From Ampullaceana balthica (Eukaryota > Mollusca > Gastropoda > Lymnaeidae), in assembly GCA_944989445.1 (NCBI GenBank), contig CALYLW010000348.1:434001-498000 (forward strand): 64,000 nucleotides of DNA, read 5' to 3'. Position numbers and translations under genes: made by a program. The notes beneath the pieces are model-generated. The model was not told the DNA's origin. It ran no database searches and saw only the letters and a list, made by a program, of their open reading frames with translations. Positions 12,134 to 25,900 of this stretch are shown here, piece after piece. How positions within the stretch are numbered: position 1 is the first letter of the stretch; each line of letters opens with the position of its first letter.

Positions 12134-13330
12134 TTATCTTATCTGTTTACAGACGCTCATTCTATACAGAAGATTATTGCGTCCTACGCTTATCTTTGGT
12201 TTGTGTTTAGTCCTGCATTTTTATTAGAGATTTAAATGTTGATAAAGTGTTGGTTTTCCTGGATTCTTCAGGCAACCCATTCCACGCCCGAATTCCGGAC
12301 GGGAAGAATGAAAATTTGTATGTGTTTGTTCTTGCATACGGAATAAGAAAGGTGTTTTTATCCTTATGTCTATCTGAGGGTTGTATTAAGTTATCTTTGT
12401 GTTGTATTTCTAAATTAGAATTAATTGCTTTATTTATGATTACTACTTTGCTCTTGGTTCTTCTATCCTCTAGTGTTTCAAGGTTTAATGATTTAACTAA
12501 TGGTGTTATTCTTGTAAGTTTTGAATATTCTCCAGTAATGAATCTGGCAGCTCTTTTATGAATTTGTTCTAGTTTATCAATGCTTTCTTTTGTGGATGGG
12601 TCCCATACAGAAGATGCATATTCTAGTAGGCCCTACAGGTCTCACCAAAGCGATGTAGCATTTTAGTTTTATATCTCTATTACATTTGTTAACGTTTCTT
12701 TTTATAAAGTCTAAGGTTTTGTTTGATTTTTTAATAACTTCATTGACATGGGGATTCCATGATAGTTTCTCATTTATTAAGACCCCTAAGTATTTTGCAT
12801 CTTTAGTTTGGGTCAGTTCATTTCCATGAATGTAATATTTTGAATTTATTTGTTTCTTTTTCTTTGTTACTCTTAACAGTTGACACTCTTCTGGGTAGAA
12901 AGACATACTCCAGTTAGTTTCCCATTTTATCAATTCATCTAAGTCTTTTTGTAAAATTTTGCTATCTTGTTCTGATTTAATTGTTCTATAGATTATACAA
13001 TCATCAGCAAATAACCTAACTTTTGTACCTGTTGAGATGTTGTTGGGTAAATCATTTATATAAATCAAAAAGAGTAAGGGACCTAGCACAGTTCCTTGTG
13101 GAACTCCTGAGTTAACCTTTATTGGTGCAGATTTAGATCCATTAATTATTACAGTTTGCTCCCTCCCCAAAAGGAAGTCTTGGATCCAGTGATGTAAGGG
13201 ACCTGAGATTCCAAAGTAGTTAAGTTTTTTAAATAAACTAAGGTGGTGAACTTAGTCAAATGCTTTTGAGAAGTCAAGTAATATTGTGTCTATTTGATCA
13301 TTATTGTCTAAGCCTATTACAACTAAATAA
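12134..13330 (-). mobile_element. 5'-truncated LINE with reverse transcriptase, copy B
   Basis: The minus strand encodes part of an APE-type non-LTR reverse transcriptase. Motif A is LDFSKAFD, then GVPQGTVLGPLLFLIYINDL, the catalytic box LFADDCIIYRTI, and the C-terminal thumb and connection region. Disabling changes: a stop replaces the residue after LDFSKAFD, and a 7-bp insertion near 12629 shifts the frame so that about 125 C-terminal residues are out of phase. The 3' hairpin and cagataag tail are at the left end (about 12135-12180). It is the longest RT copy here. The clade looks Jockey/CR1/I-like and was not resolved further. Confidence 0.88.
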
Positions 13331-13699
13331 TATAGCGTGATTTTACTAATTAAGACACGTACTGGAAATAATGGGCATGTTCAATATTTCATTTTTCATT
13401 TTGTACTTTTCAAACATAATAAATAAAGAGTTAATTTATATCATATACTATGCGTGTTTGTAATTGATTATTTTAAAAGTAATTCAATTTGAAGAATATA
13501 AACAAAAGTATAGTCTACAGAGATGTCCCTATTATATTATGTTACTGTAATGATTCAACCTGACATGATTTTTGTTTGAATATTAGACCTATTACGATGG
13601 ACAAATCTTACTAGGCTGATGCTTTAAATTTAAGCGGAAAAAAGACACTTTATAAAAAAAACACAAGTCACAGAAGGCATATATCATCAATCATCCCAT

Positions 13700-14107
13700 T
13701 TACACAATTCCCGTTGTCTGTATGTGTGTATGGATGTAATTATAATGCTTTTAGGTGGTGCTGCGATCGATTTTGTATTAAAATATCATATGACGTCATT
13801 GTTTTAGCTTATATTTTAATTTTTGAAAAGAGAACGATGTAAAAATAGGATTTTAGGATGTATAATTATTATGAAATACTTTGTGTACATTTCAGCAAGT
13901 TTAATATTTCGTATTTATCAAACACGGATAAGTTACTTATGTTAATTATGCATATTGATTCCCGTTGTCTGTGTGGATGTAAGTTAGTTTGCGCTGCGAT
14001 CGATTTTGTATAAAAATATTATATGACGTCATTGTTATAGCTTATATTTTAATTTTTCAAAAGAGAACGATGTAAAAATAGGATTTGAGGATTTATAATT
14101 ATTATGA
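13700..14107. repeat. Two direct copies of a ~150-bp repeat (GCTGCGATCGATTTTGTAT)
   Basis: Copies at about 13707-13877 and 13959-14107 share cccgttgtctgt, gctgcgatcgattttgta, tatgacgtcattgtt and gaacgatgtaaaaatagga. The same family in inverse orientation is at 21840-22372, where its end has expanded in tandem. Confidence 0.6.
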
Positions 14108-14526
14108 AACTAGACGCCCCGTGGCGTAGCATACGCCGCAGACTTGCTCATTGAGAGTGCAAAGAGAGTGGAGAAAGAACGGACACAAACTAGAGCACGA
14201 AGAAATCAAAACAACGCAAGTGAACGTCGGTTAATAAATGAGATGCGGGTAACAACAACCTCAGTGTGCATGTCTTTACGTTTAATTGCTATTTTTTTTA
14301 TTTACTTAGTGCTGCTTTTTTGTGTCTGTACACTCACCCCCCCCCCACACCGTTCTTTGCACTTTCTATGATGAGCAAGTCTGCGGCGTAAGCTACGCCG
14401 TGGGTCTCTCCAGAGTTCCTTCTTTTCATTCACTCACAGACGTTTGCCCAAACCCACCCCATTTTGACAACTGTATCTTTCAGGAAGTCTTCACCCGTCA
14501 CTAAATCATTAGCGGATCAGCTAGTA
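14108..14526. mobile_element. Element with hairpin-bearing inverted ends (GGCGTAGCATACGCC), copy 2
   Basis: The left end, cgtggcgtagcatacgccgc then agacttgctcatt, is mirrored at 14370-14404 (gagcaagtctgcggcgtaag then ctacgccgtggg). The arms are about 45 bp around a roughly 200-bp core. A further 120 bp ends in 'cggatcagctagt'; a CTAG end would suit a Helitron, but no 5' TC end or 3' hairpin was confirmed. No protein is encoded. Confidence 0.5.
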
Positions 14527-17044
14527 TGTCATAAATTACAAGGATATCGTTTTTTCGGAAATTTAGTATCGATACTAAATAGTTTGTTAAATTTTGTCAG
14601 GAAAGCAATTCAGGGTTAAAGTTCTTTAGCCGTCGTCACTCGTCTGCTTGATAATTGATATTGTTGCTGTCAACTCCACTTCATAATTATTTTAACCGTA
14701 ACTGATATAGCAAGGGTTTCTTATTTGTAAGTTACAAAGTGTTTAAACTGTTTACGCTAAATGTATGTGTCAAATGTTAAGAGTATAAAATAAAAATAAA
14801 TGCAAACTATTGCATTCAGGGTAAACATCTAACCCAAAATAAAGATACAAGTAGTACTTAATAGTAATCATAAAAAAACATTTAAATTTGGAATCCACAA
14901 TTTAATGAAGTACATTAAAAGCTCCAACAAAACTATATTATGCTTCATAATAATAAACTTACATTGTGCATTAATAAAATTTTTTTTAAATGTCTGCCTT
15001 ATATTGAAGTTGAAGTTGACTTTAAATTTAAATTGTTTAAAACTTATTTGTACTATCCTATAAATATTATATACTTGAATGTGAACTTTATATGTACTTC
15101 TATACTTGATGAACTTTATATTGTACCTATCCTAATCCTATTGTAAAAAAAACAACGTTTCTTGTTCCATATGCAGAGAAAAAATATATACAAATCCTTA
15201 TTATTCTGTATGGCCTTTTGTCAAGAATTGGGTTGCCTTAAAAAAACATAAATAACAAAATCTACAACATTCAAAACTTGCATAAAATGCAAACTTGAAC
15301 CACTGGTAAACATAGAATGAACTAATCCACTTAACATACAAAGCGTTCTTAACTTAATATATAAAACTAAAACATTTGAAGATAAAAATTCCTCCTTCTC
15401 TATAGTTTGTTTATGGCCAAACAGTAAATATTTTTATCTCATGACATTTACATCTTAATATCATACAAATTATTTTTATTAATTTGGAAAAAAATATATT
15501 TGATTTTGATTAGTATAATTATATTTATTCAACCACATTGAAGACTTTTTTAAACTATACATTTTAAAAAAATAATATTTTATTACAACATTGTTATTTT
15601 TACAATTGTGTTCATTATATTGAAAATTCACAATGAAAACTCCACAATAATTCATGTGTTCATAAATCACTCATGCACATTAAAGTTAAGATACTTAAAT
15701 TTCATTTTTTTCATTTTAATAATCATTATTCATTAAAAATAATTTATATAGCTTTTAAGCTTTAAATAAATAATTGAAAACATAAATACTGATGTTCCAT
15801 ATTTATATCCAATAACTTTAGATTTGATTATATTGTCTACCTATTTTCTGGAAACTCATGACATTTACTACATACCCACACTCACATGAGCAAATGTAAT
15901 TATGTGACATATGATGGAACAATATTAGGTTTGGATCTTCAAATAAATATATTTAGTATTAAGATTTTCAGGACCAACTATACTTGAAGTAGTAAATTTC
16001 TCTGTTTCACCATGTGTATGGATAAATTAGATATTCCTTTAAAGGATCCTTGATCGCCAGTGAATACATATGTAGTTTTTTATTGGTTCCAGGTAGCTCC
16101 CTTGGATGAGGGTAAGAGAAACAACCCCTATTTTATTTTACATATTTGATCCAAGAAAAATCCCACTGTCACTTGAATTACCTTAAGCTCCAAAATCAAC
16201 ACTTTAAAATAATATTTGGTATTAACCAAGGCTTGAAGTTCAACTTGAATAATAATAGAATGACATTGTTTATACTTGTAATGTTTTGATCAAGATTATT
16301 TGGGGCACTTGATGCAGACATGCTTGCCATTGATACCAACACAATTTGGATAATCCCATAGCTGCTCAAAGTTTCGCAATCAATCTGTAACAATATTTCT
16401 GTATTTTGATAAGGCATATGTTCATCAACAAAACACTGCCAAATAGCATCAGGTCTCATAAATTATTTTTGAAATTGTTAAGTGGTTATTCTATAAAATG
16501 AGAAGTCCTAAGTCTTTTTTTAGTCTGTTGACTGGAATCTGAAAAATACATAAGTAAAAGTAAATTCTTATTTTAACTAATATTGCGGACAAGGCAAACT
16601 ATTAATGTACTATGTCATAACTTATCATCTGTATGAATATCAATATCACCCTAAAATTAATATAATATATTAAAATGTGTCATATGAGTGAACAAAATTC
16701 ATATTAATTTAAATATTATCTAATAATATATAATATTTTGTAGACAACTCAGCAACAAACTAAATTTTTGTAATACATTTAATAATAAATATTAATGTGC
16801 TGCTTTCACTCATAGTCTATAGCCCTGAATTATATAAGCTTTGAATTTGAATATTATATTCTTAATAAAAAATATATAAAAAAACTTTAAAGTTAAAGTG
16901 ATAAAAATTTCACTTACAATTCAAAACTTCTACAAATGACAGTGATATTTGTCAATTTGTTCAATAAGTAGTTAACTAATGTAAATTAATTTACTTGAAT
17001 AATTATTAGCCTTATTAGTTTTTAAAATTATTTTTTTCTAACAC
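14527..17044. other. Long AT-rich intergenic stretch, no gene seen
   Basis: About 2.5 kb of very AT-rich DNA with poly-A/T runs and ATTAATA-type simple sequence. Open frames (for example 16196-16459 minus) are short, low complexity and show no family motif or splice context. Confidence 0.5.
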
Positions 17045-17052
17045 AAATTAAC

Positions 17053-17179
17053 CGTTCACCGACAAAACGGCCCCGGACAAATGGGCTCCGACATAATGGC
17101 CCTAATACTAATACATAATAAAAAATGTAAACAATTTGTCAGGGGCCATTTTGTCCGGGGCCGTTTTGACGGGTCACCC
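17053..17179. mobile_element. 127-bp MITE with perfect 8-bp target duplication
   Basis: The arms, containing GACAAAACGGCCCCGGACAA and its mirror ending CCGGGGCCGTTTTGACGGG, surround a roughly 50-bp AT-rich core. Both flanks are aaattaac (17045-17052 and 17180-17187), an exact 8-bp duplication as made by hAT transposases. Confidence 0.8.
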
Positions 17180-17469
17180 AAATTAACTTACCTCAGTGAG
17201 TGTGTTAAGGCCACCCTTTCTTCGGTAGAAATTGATTTTCAAAATTAGTGGGTTTTAAATCTTTAAACAAATGTTTTAGGTCTCATCCTGAAAAATTAAA
17301 AGCTTCTTGGACGACAAACTACTTCGGTGACTCTAGCGGCTTAAGCGTAGGCAACAATGTTTCAATGTATGAAATTCAACACTCTTAACTCTCTGCAAGA
17401 TTTGTGTTTAACCAAATGTCTCTCTGATCTTTACCTATCATAATAAAATTATGGGGGAAAATATATTTA

Positions 17470-17850
17470 TCAGCGTATAACACGCACATTTTCCCCCTGA
17501 ATATAGGGGGCAAATGATGTATGCGTGTTATACGCCTATATAATGTCAAGAAGCCATGTTTTTACAGTATTAACAAGTACCGTATACACCATATTGTCCA
17601 TATACACCGCCGATATAATGTACATACCGCACAGCAGCGAGTGGATCAGTAGCAGCGTGTTGAGTTGCTTTTACTGTCCTTTTACATTATTTACTTTATA
17701 AGTGGTAATAATATTAATTTTAAAAAAATTTCTGAGCTACCCTTATTTTGCTTAAATTAGTTTAAAGTTCTTTATTTGAAATTTAATCCCCCCCCCCTGA
17801 AATTTCACTCTTAAAATGAAGGTGCGTGTTATAAATACGGTATACGATTT
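17470..17850. mobile_element. MITE-like repeat with CGTATAACACGCAC ends
   Basis: The left end, gcgtataacacgcacatttt followed by ccccctga, is mirrored by aaaatgaaggtgcgtgttat then aaatacgg on the right. An internal second copy (gtatgcgtgttatacgcc) is near 17520. No reading frame. Boundaries are approximate. Confidence 0.5.
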
Positions 17851-18413
17851 TTATATATTCTAATTCTATATACAAATATTAACGTAAAACAGTGGTTGTT
17901 AAGCTAAACAAATAAAAGCGAAAGTAGGCGATGTCTATATTAACACACAAAATGTGTGTTTAAATAGCGAAAAGGATAAAGGTTAAATGTTGTTGTCAAG
18001 ACAAACAATGAAAATCGCGCGATATCAGCTGAAGCAAACGCTTGCAGTGTAACCACCCTCAAATTTACATTTCAGATGCGTGTTCGCGCGTATACTAGAT
18101 TGGCGAATTCGCGTGCAGTGTAACCACAGCCTTACTGTGACAACTCTGCAAGTACAGTACTACATAAACAAAATGGATGTATCCCACTCCGATTATGTAG
18201 CTTTAAGGGCTGAAAAAAAGCCTTAGAAATTAATAAAACTTACAAATTAGTGCTATAATAGCTAAAATATAACATATATTAATGCATTTAATAAATTAAA
18301 AACGTAAGGTCTCACGAGAAAATTAAATTTCGCTGTGAAATAATATACGTGTAGAAACTGCAGGATTACCAAACTTATTAAATTACATGTACATATTCTT
18401 TTTAAATCCTTTG

Positions 18414-18883
18414 TATTAACTCGTGGTGTCTGCTTGATGCCTTGCTTGCTTGAATGCTGAAAAAACTTTGGATTGATTTTTAACCCATTCCCCGTATGCT
18501 AGCAAGCTGACATTTTGCAGGCAGACTCGTGCAGAAGATAAAAATGATCTATCAAAATTTTAGATCGATCGACTGTACTATAATTGAATTAATGAATTTT
18601 TAGATTATTTCTATGTTTCTCTATGAAGCATGTTCATTTTTGTGCTGAGTGTCGCGGTGCGTATTATATTGAACAATCTTAACTGTCGCGCTGTGCGGTG
18701 CGTATTAGTGTTATATAGACAATACTTTTTAAATATATACAGTATTCCTAATTAGTGTGCATTATATTAAGCATGTTTTACGAGACATAACTAAAATTTT
18801 GGATTTTTGGATTGTCTTGCGCTTCGTATTATAATGAACATTCTTGTAGTTATGTCTCATATAATGATATATAAAGGATTTAT
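18414..18883. mobile_element. Diverged copy of the 460-bp AAATCCTTTATA element
   Basis: It starts aaatcctttgtattaactcg then tggtgtctgc and ends tataaaggatttatag. The interior keeps the GTGCGTATTATATTGAACA-type repeats. It is the same family as the four tandem copies at 40731-42719 but clearly older. Confidence 0.75.
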
Positions 18884-19321
18884 AGTAAAAAACTTTGTCT
18901 TTTAAGGTTTTTTAAAATTATAAACTAAATCTACTCTTACTTAAAACTATGATTCACACCCACTATTCTGAAATATTCTGTCATCAGTTTTGTGGCAGAT
19001 GGCTTAGCTGCAATTAGCTTAACTGTAACTGTAATTTACATTTTTATTTTGTGTCCCACATAACCTTTTTTCGAGTTCATAGGGGTTCTAAAGTTTCCAT
19101 TAGAACATTCTGGGGCTTAGTAGACCTTGGCAGCGCCTATCCCTCTCCAGGTCAGTGGAGGACTTTCTTAGCGTTAGTCATTCATCAACATTTTTATAGT
19201 GGCTTTAACGTGGGCTAGATCCCAGGCCCCTCAGCTTGTGAGGCGAGCGCACTATTGACTTGTCTATCCAGCCGCCCATTTATTAATGAAAAATTGAATT
19301 GCCAAAAATTAAAGTTGTCAC

Positions 19322-19510
19322 CAATGTTCCATTTAAGCTGCGCAATGCACGCAGATAACTGACCGGCCATGCAGATATCTGACCGACGCCGCGTAGCAGA
19401 TTAGAATTACTGCGCAGCTAATTTGGGAAAATATTTTATAAAAAATGGATGCTGTGCAACTTAAAACGCAAAATTTTTCACTTTGCACATGGACCAACGA
19501 GGGAACACTG
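19322..19510. mobile_element. hAT-type MITE (TGTTCC family), copy 2
   Basis: Ends CAATGTTCCATTTAAGCTGC and GGACCAACGAGGGAACACTG are an imperfect inverted pair. The flanks are an exact 8-bp duplication gttgtcac (19314-19321 and 19511-19518). It lies about 0.5 kb upstream of the reductase start codon. Confidence 0.85.
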
Positions 19511-19976
19511 GTTGTCACATATCTAAAATATTCTTTGGCCTAAATTGTATTTAGTAACTTGTAACTATTTTTTACACTATCACTATGTATGTAAACTATG
19601 TTAAACAGTGAATTGTTAATAATAATAATAATAATGTTATTAACAAGAGATCAATATCAGGTATCAATGATCAATCATATTAAATGATTCAATTTATTTT
19701 GTTAATTAAATCAATGGAAATTTCCTATATAAAATGGCAATTTAGTAAGATTTAGAAATAGGCCCTAATTGAAAAAATTAAAAATATTAGTAAAGAGATT
19801 ATATACCTTATAGTTTTAAATTTAAATATTATCACATTACGATTGTGGTTGCCACTACCTAATTTACATTTACATTGTATTGAGATTAAGTTTTAATTTA
19901 AATCCATTAAACCTTTTTTCAGTGAGAGCTGAGCGACAGTGCCTTTGTACTTTGTAAAGACCATTTTTCTTAAAAT

Positions 19977-22900
19977 ATGGCATCAATATCAGCTGAGCAG
20001 AAGCTACCTTCTGTTTTTCTTGGACGCTCAGGTCTGAAGGTTTCCAACATATGCTTGGGGGCTATGACATTTGGTGAATCTGCTGTAAGTATTCATTTAT
20101 ATATATATACAGTAGAACCAACTTAACTCAACCACGGTTAACTCGCCAACCCTATTAAGTCGACGTTTTTTATTGGAACAGCCTAATTCTATCTTTGTCT
20201 TAGCATTTTCTCATCGATTATGTCAATTCTTTTAAGTCGCCAAACCCTAATATATCGAGCACAAAAGAGGGCCAAATTTGCAACTTAAAGTTGGTTATCT
20301 CGATCCCCGTCTGTTCGCCTAGCGATGCACTCTTGCATTTTTATTTAAAAATAGCATCAAAATCTCGCTTTCCTTGAGACTTCCGGCTATTGTGTGATTC
20401 TACAAGATTTTAATAAAAATTACTGGATGTTTTTAATCTTATTTCACTTTGATCCGTGTGAATTAATTGACGCATCTCTATCGAGTATGTATTCACCCGG
20501 GGTGCTCGAAAATCGCGTTATCGGTCTTTAATCGTCATTATTTCGCAGTGCATGTTATATTATTATTAAACTTAATTCATTTCCTGATGCATTAATCATT
20601 TTATTTTTTAAGATAAACAAATATCTTTAGAATAGAAAATAGAGGTTTGTATCGAGAATCGATGGTTGTTTTTTTATTTTATATTGGTAATATTTATATT
20701 TCTGCTGTTAGTTGGTGCACATATGCCTTTTGTTGTTAGCAAACATGTATGTACATTTTTATAGCATGCCGATCGCTTCATCAAACAAATAACGGCAACA
20801 CTGTTGTGTAAAAAAACCTTCCAAAAACATGCGCGTGTAGATTCTCATTTATTAAAGCTAGTGATGGGACGATACCAATATTAAAAGGGTGCTTACTGTA
20901 AACAAGGCTCCCCAGATTTTAGGATAGATAATATAACAGACTACAGACAGTTTACCCACCCCCACTCTCAATCTCCCACACCATTATTGTTGTTGGTTAG
21001 TCTGATTAGCATCAAGTTACTGAAGGAATTCTGAGTCCATTGTAAGCTGAGGGGACAGACCCAAGGAAGATGGTTTGGAAGAGAATGGTTTGGGGACAAT
21101 GAGGGGATGTGTAGGTTACACAGGGAGGGTTATTTATTAGTGTAGTTTGAAAGGAAAGTCACGCAAGTGCCCTCCAAGGTACAGTATCCCTCAATCTGGG
21201 AATCACTGCTGTGAATGATGCTAACTCAGCAGAAACAGTGTAACAAACATCAAGCTCCATTAAAAAAAAACAACACTTGCTGGGAGTGAGCAAGAGAGGT
21301 AACACGATTTCACCAGCGGACCCGCCGTGGGGAGGCGGCGTGGCGGGGCAGGAGTAGCTGAATTCGTTATGTGCTAGGAAAAAAAACAGGGCTAACGCAA
21401 CAAAGGGTTATATTTAAACGGTCCTTAAAAATGAATGGTCTTAACAACCTTAGGAAAGAGTGAAGAAATATTAGGGTCCCATCACTAATTAACGCACATC
21501 ATGTACATAAAGAAATGTCAAGCACATGTTAATATTTTGCTGCCATATTGGTTTTCGTTTAACTCGGTCATCGGTTTTCTAGACGCCTTTTGGCAAACCC
21601 CTAGGCCGTCAACTTAACCGGGTTCTATTGTACTTGGTTGTTATGGGGCGCCTATGGCTCCCACTTTTTTTCAAAAGCCCAAGTAACTTACGTGAATGTT
21701 ATTGCATTTGTTTGAATCAGTGGGTCCAACACCCAAAAATTGTTATATGAATGAGTTCAATAAAAAGAATGAATAATTAAACTTTAGTTCATTAGAATGA
21801 TTTATTTTTCACAAAATTTCTCTCTATATATACCTTTTCCAAAATTAAAATATAAGCTCAAACAATGACGTCATATAATATTTAACGGCCAGAAACACCA
21901 CACACTCTGTTAATCTCAAAACCAAACTGATTAAGATTTTACGTCTATATTTTCCATTTGCTGATTAAGTCCCTTAGCGTTACAGAATGACCTGGGCTTT
22001 TATTTTCTTTATATATATATAGTGTATCCCCCGTCAAAAATGACGAAAATTTTCAAAATAAATACACATCAGATTAAAAAATAACGTAATACAGAACTTT
22101 CATTTATTTTATTTATTTTTATTTGATTTATTTATTATCATATTGAACAATTTTATGCGGAACGCTCGAAAAGTGTTATTTTTGGTGCAGTAATTTCTAA
22201 AATTAGTAACACTATAAAACAAAATCGATCGCAGCGCCACCTAACAGCATTACATCCATCATAGCTCCACTTAACAGCATTACATCCATCGCAGCGCCAC
22301 CTAACAGCATTACATCCATCGGAGCGCCACCTAACAGCATTACATCTATACAGACAATGGGAATTATGTATATTGATATATATGTATATATATCAATATA
22401 CAGATAGGACAAAAATCACGGTGTACCAGGCCTGCGTGCTCAGCACACTCCTCTATGGCAGTGAGTGCTGGACGACCTACGCCAAGCAAACAAAGCAGCT
22501 CAACAGCTTCCACTTACGATGCTTGTGTAGGATTCTACGCATCAAGTGGCAGGACAGATCACCAATGTCAAGGTACTCAGAAGAAGCCATATGCTGAGTA
22601 TGCACTCAATTCTGCGTGAGAGGCGCCTGCGGTGGTTAGGTCATGTCCGCAGGATGAGCTCGGAGCGCATTCCTAGAGCCTTGCTTTACGGTGAGCTGGC
22701 AACCGGTATGAGAAAAAGAGGTCGCCCCTGCTTGCGCTTCAAGGACGTCTGCAAGAAAGACATGTCATTGGCACAGATAGACCATAAAACGTGGGAGACC
22801 ATTGCCGAGGAGCGCACCACCTGGCGGGCAAAAGTGCGTGAGGGCATTCAAGTCGCGGAAGCATCCCTCATAGCTTTGAGTGAAGAGAGAAGGGCCAGGA

Positions 22901-25900
22901 GAAAGGGCAAGGGGGGCAGAAGAGTAGGAGTACACGACATCGTCCCATCAGGACGGACGGTGGCCATACATACATACATATATGTTTATTGTTAACAATA
23001 TTATTTTATTGAGAATCAGTATAATTAAAGATTATGGTTATAGATTATATCTTTCTATTACTTAATTACTATGTTGATAATTGGTTAATAATTTATTTAG
23101 GCAATTTTTATATAAATTAATAAATTCAACAATCAACAGTGGGGAACACCAGGACAATGTGATGAGGATCTTTCCCACCAGATCATCAATCGATATGTAG
23201 AATGGGGTGGAAATTTCATTGACACTGCAGATGTTTATGGGTATGGCAAATCAGAGGAAATAGTTGGATCGTGGCTTGCAAAGTAGGTCTAATTCCAGTT
23301 CAATTCTTTTACTTTTATTTTCATGGGGAAACAGAAATACTTAAGTTTAACTGCAGAAAATTTAAGCTCTGAAATTTGATCTTTAAAACGGGGACATAGT
23401 GGTCAAGTGGCAGCTCGCTTGACTGGCGTACCAATGGTCACAGGTTCAAATCCATGTGAAGGCAAGGATTTGTTCCCGGGGCCTAGGGCGTCCCTGAGTC
23501 GCCCAGCTCCGAATGGGTACCTAACACTAGTTAGGCGATTGGGTAATGTGTGGGACACTCAAAGCCGTGGCCTGTGAATGCTGCATCACTTGCCAACAGA
23601 TCATTCGTCATGGTCTGTGGACGCAATTATCTTCTGCATAGAAGGAGCGTCTGTATAGATAAGATAAGATAAATAATTATTAAGTGAAGGATGTAATACT
23701 AGTAATAGTGAAAGTTTTACACAGACTTTTAAACGTAATTTTTAATGATAAAAGTAAAATAGAAGTTAAAAAATTTATTGTTCCAGGCAGCCAAGAGAAA
23801 ATTTTGTCATTGCTACTAAAGTACGTGCTAACATGGGAACTCAGCAAAATGTCAATAATGTTGGGCTTAGCAGACGTCACATAACAGCAAGCATTGACAA
23901 CAGCTTACGTAGACTACATACTGATTATGTTGATTTATACCAGGTATGATATAGAAAGCTCCCCTTAAAAGATAGGGTTGATAGTTCTTGCAATTAATTA
24001 TTTTGATTAAAGAAACTATTTAAAATTTAAAGTTCATAAAGTTGTAACTAAAATTTGTACAATTATAACCAAACAGATTTTTAAAAATATGGATTTCGAC
24101 TAATTTAGAATGCCTATATTTGATATTAGAAAACATACATACTTGCACCAAGCTTTAGAGGCTTAATGATAAGCAGCCAGTTTTTGGAATTTCTTGGTCT
24201 AAAGTTTTAATTGCCAAATGAATAAGATTTTGTTTTGCAGTTAAGATTTCTTTATGTCAATAATCAAATTACTGTTGCCGTAAATTTGTTTTTTTTAAAA
24301 TTGGCATAATTAATCATTTGAAAAGAGGCATCTAATTTACTAAATTTTAAATTTTTGCCTTTACATTTATTTAAATTCTTCCAGTGAATAGTTTTTCAAA
24401 ATTTCTTTATATTTTTTTAGACACATGCTTTTGATGATGCCACACCCCTAGAAGAGACTTTCCGAACTCTTAATGACCTGGTGCGAATAGGAAAAGTTCG
24501 ATACATTGGAGTCAGTAATTTTATTGGATGGCAGCTGCAGAAAACTGTAGACATTATTGAAAAATTAGGATTGAATTCCATTGTTAGTTTACAGGTAAAG
24601 ATTTATTTTGATTTTAAAATGTAAGTCTCATTCAAGAAAGATATCTAAATAGCATGGTTTGTACCTTCTTATTAATAAAGATCTTAATTTCTACATAATG
24701 ATTCTGATACATTGTCGCAAAGGAATAATTAATAATTAAAAGTGAAAGGAGTCAGAATAAATAGAAGAGCGAAAATGGTTTATAATATTTTCAGTTGCCA
24801 TTTTGGCATTGAGAACCTATTTAGGCAAAGAAGTACTCTTAAAAAAGGGTTAGATTTGTCCAAACAGCAAAAAAGGATGTAGAATATAAAAATAAGTAAC
24901 TTCATTTTTTTTTCTTCAAAAGTAATAAAATCAGTTAATGAACATTTAACATTCTTATTAAATTAAAAAAAACTACTACTCATTGTTTGCATCACTTTAA
25001 ATAAATTATCTGTCATTCTAGCAACAATATAATTTGGTGAGCAGAGACTCTGAACTGGAACCATTCCAAGTTTGTAAAACAGCTGGGATTGGAGTGTTAC
25101 CTTGGAGTCCACTCAAAGGGTGAGAAAGAATAAGTAATATTTAATGTCTGTTTCAATCTGACATTAACTCCAATAGCTCAATTTAAAGTATGCTGATTTT
25201 CATCATTGTGAAGAAGCCTAATTTAAAAAAAACAACTAAACCATCCAATAAAACTGCATTAATAAAGGATAAATAAATGTGACCATTTATTCACAGGAGT
25301 AAAAATACAAATGCATTACTGTATTATCATGTATCCTGGCCTTGGAGAAAAGGTCAATGATAAACATGTAAAACACAATTTTTTAAACAGAGGTTTGCTA
25401 ACTGGAAAAATCAAACGTGGAGTGAAGCCAGCTGAAGGAAGACTAGCCTGGGTAGCTGATGATGAAAAAAAGAAAAGCCAGGCAGCTCCTGTATGGACTA
25501 GCTTTGATGACAAGACATTTGACCTCATAGAAGCTGCTGAAGCCATTGGCAAGAAATATGGTAAATAATTGGTCAAGTTTTCTGACATTAATAAGCAGAC
25601 ATAATTACCATTGTTTGTAGTGATGGATTTAGAGTTACAGAATAAAACAGAGATAAAATAATTGGCACAAAAAATGGCTCTAATAGGAGATCTGTTTTTT
25701 TAAAAAGCAGTTTATATAGGCCTTAAATGAACTATTTTGTTTAGTATTTAATTCTACATTCCAGTATCACTTATTGAAAATTCTGTAACTAAAGGTAAAA
25801 CATAATGTAGAGATGTGCTTTGAATGTGAAAACTCTCATTGAGATTAATTTTTCTTCTTACTTTTTAGGGTTAATCTTATTTAATTTTAGAAATTCAATT

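Noticed and set aside
16196..16459. 87-codon minus-strand frame in the intergenic region
   Set aside because: No motif, no splice signals in family context, and AT-driven composition; not distinguishable from chance.
25316..25588. 90-codon minus-strand frame
   Set aside because: Antisense of reductase exon 6, which has correct splice sites and family motifs on the plus strand.
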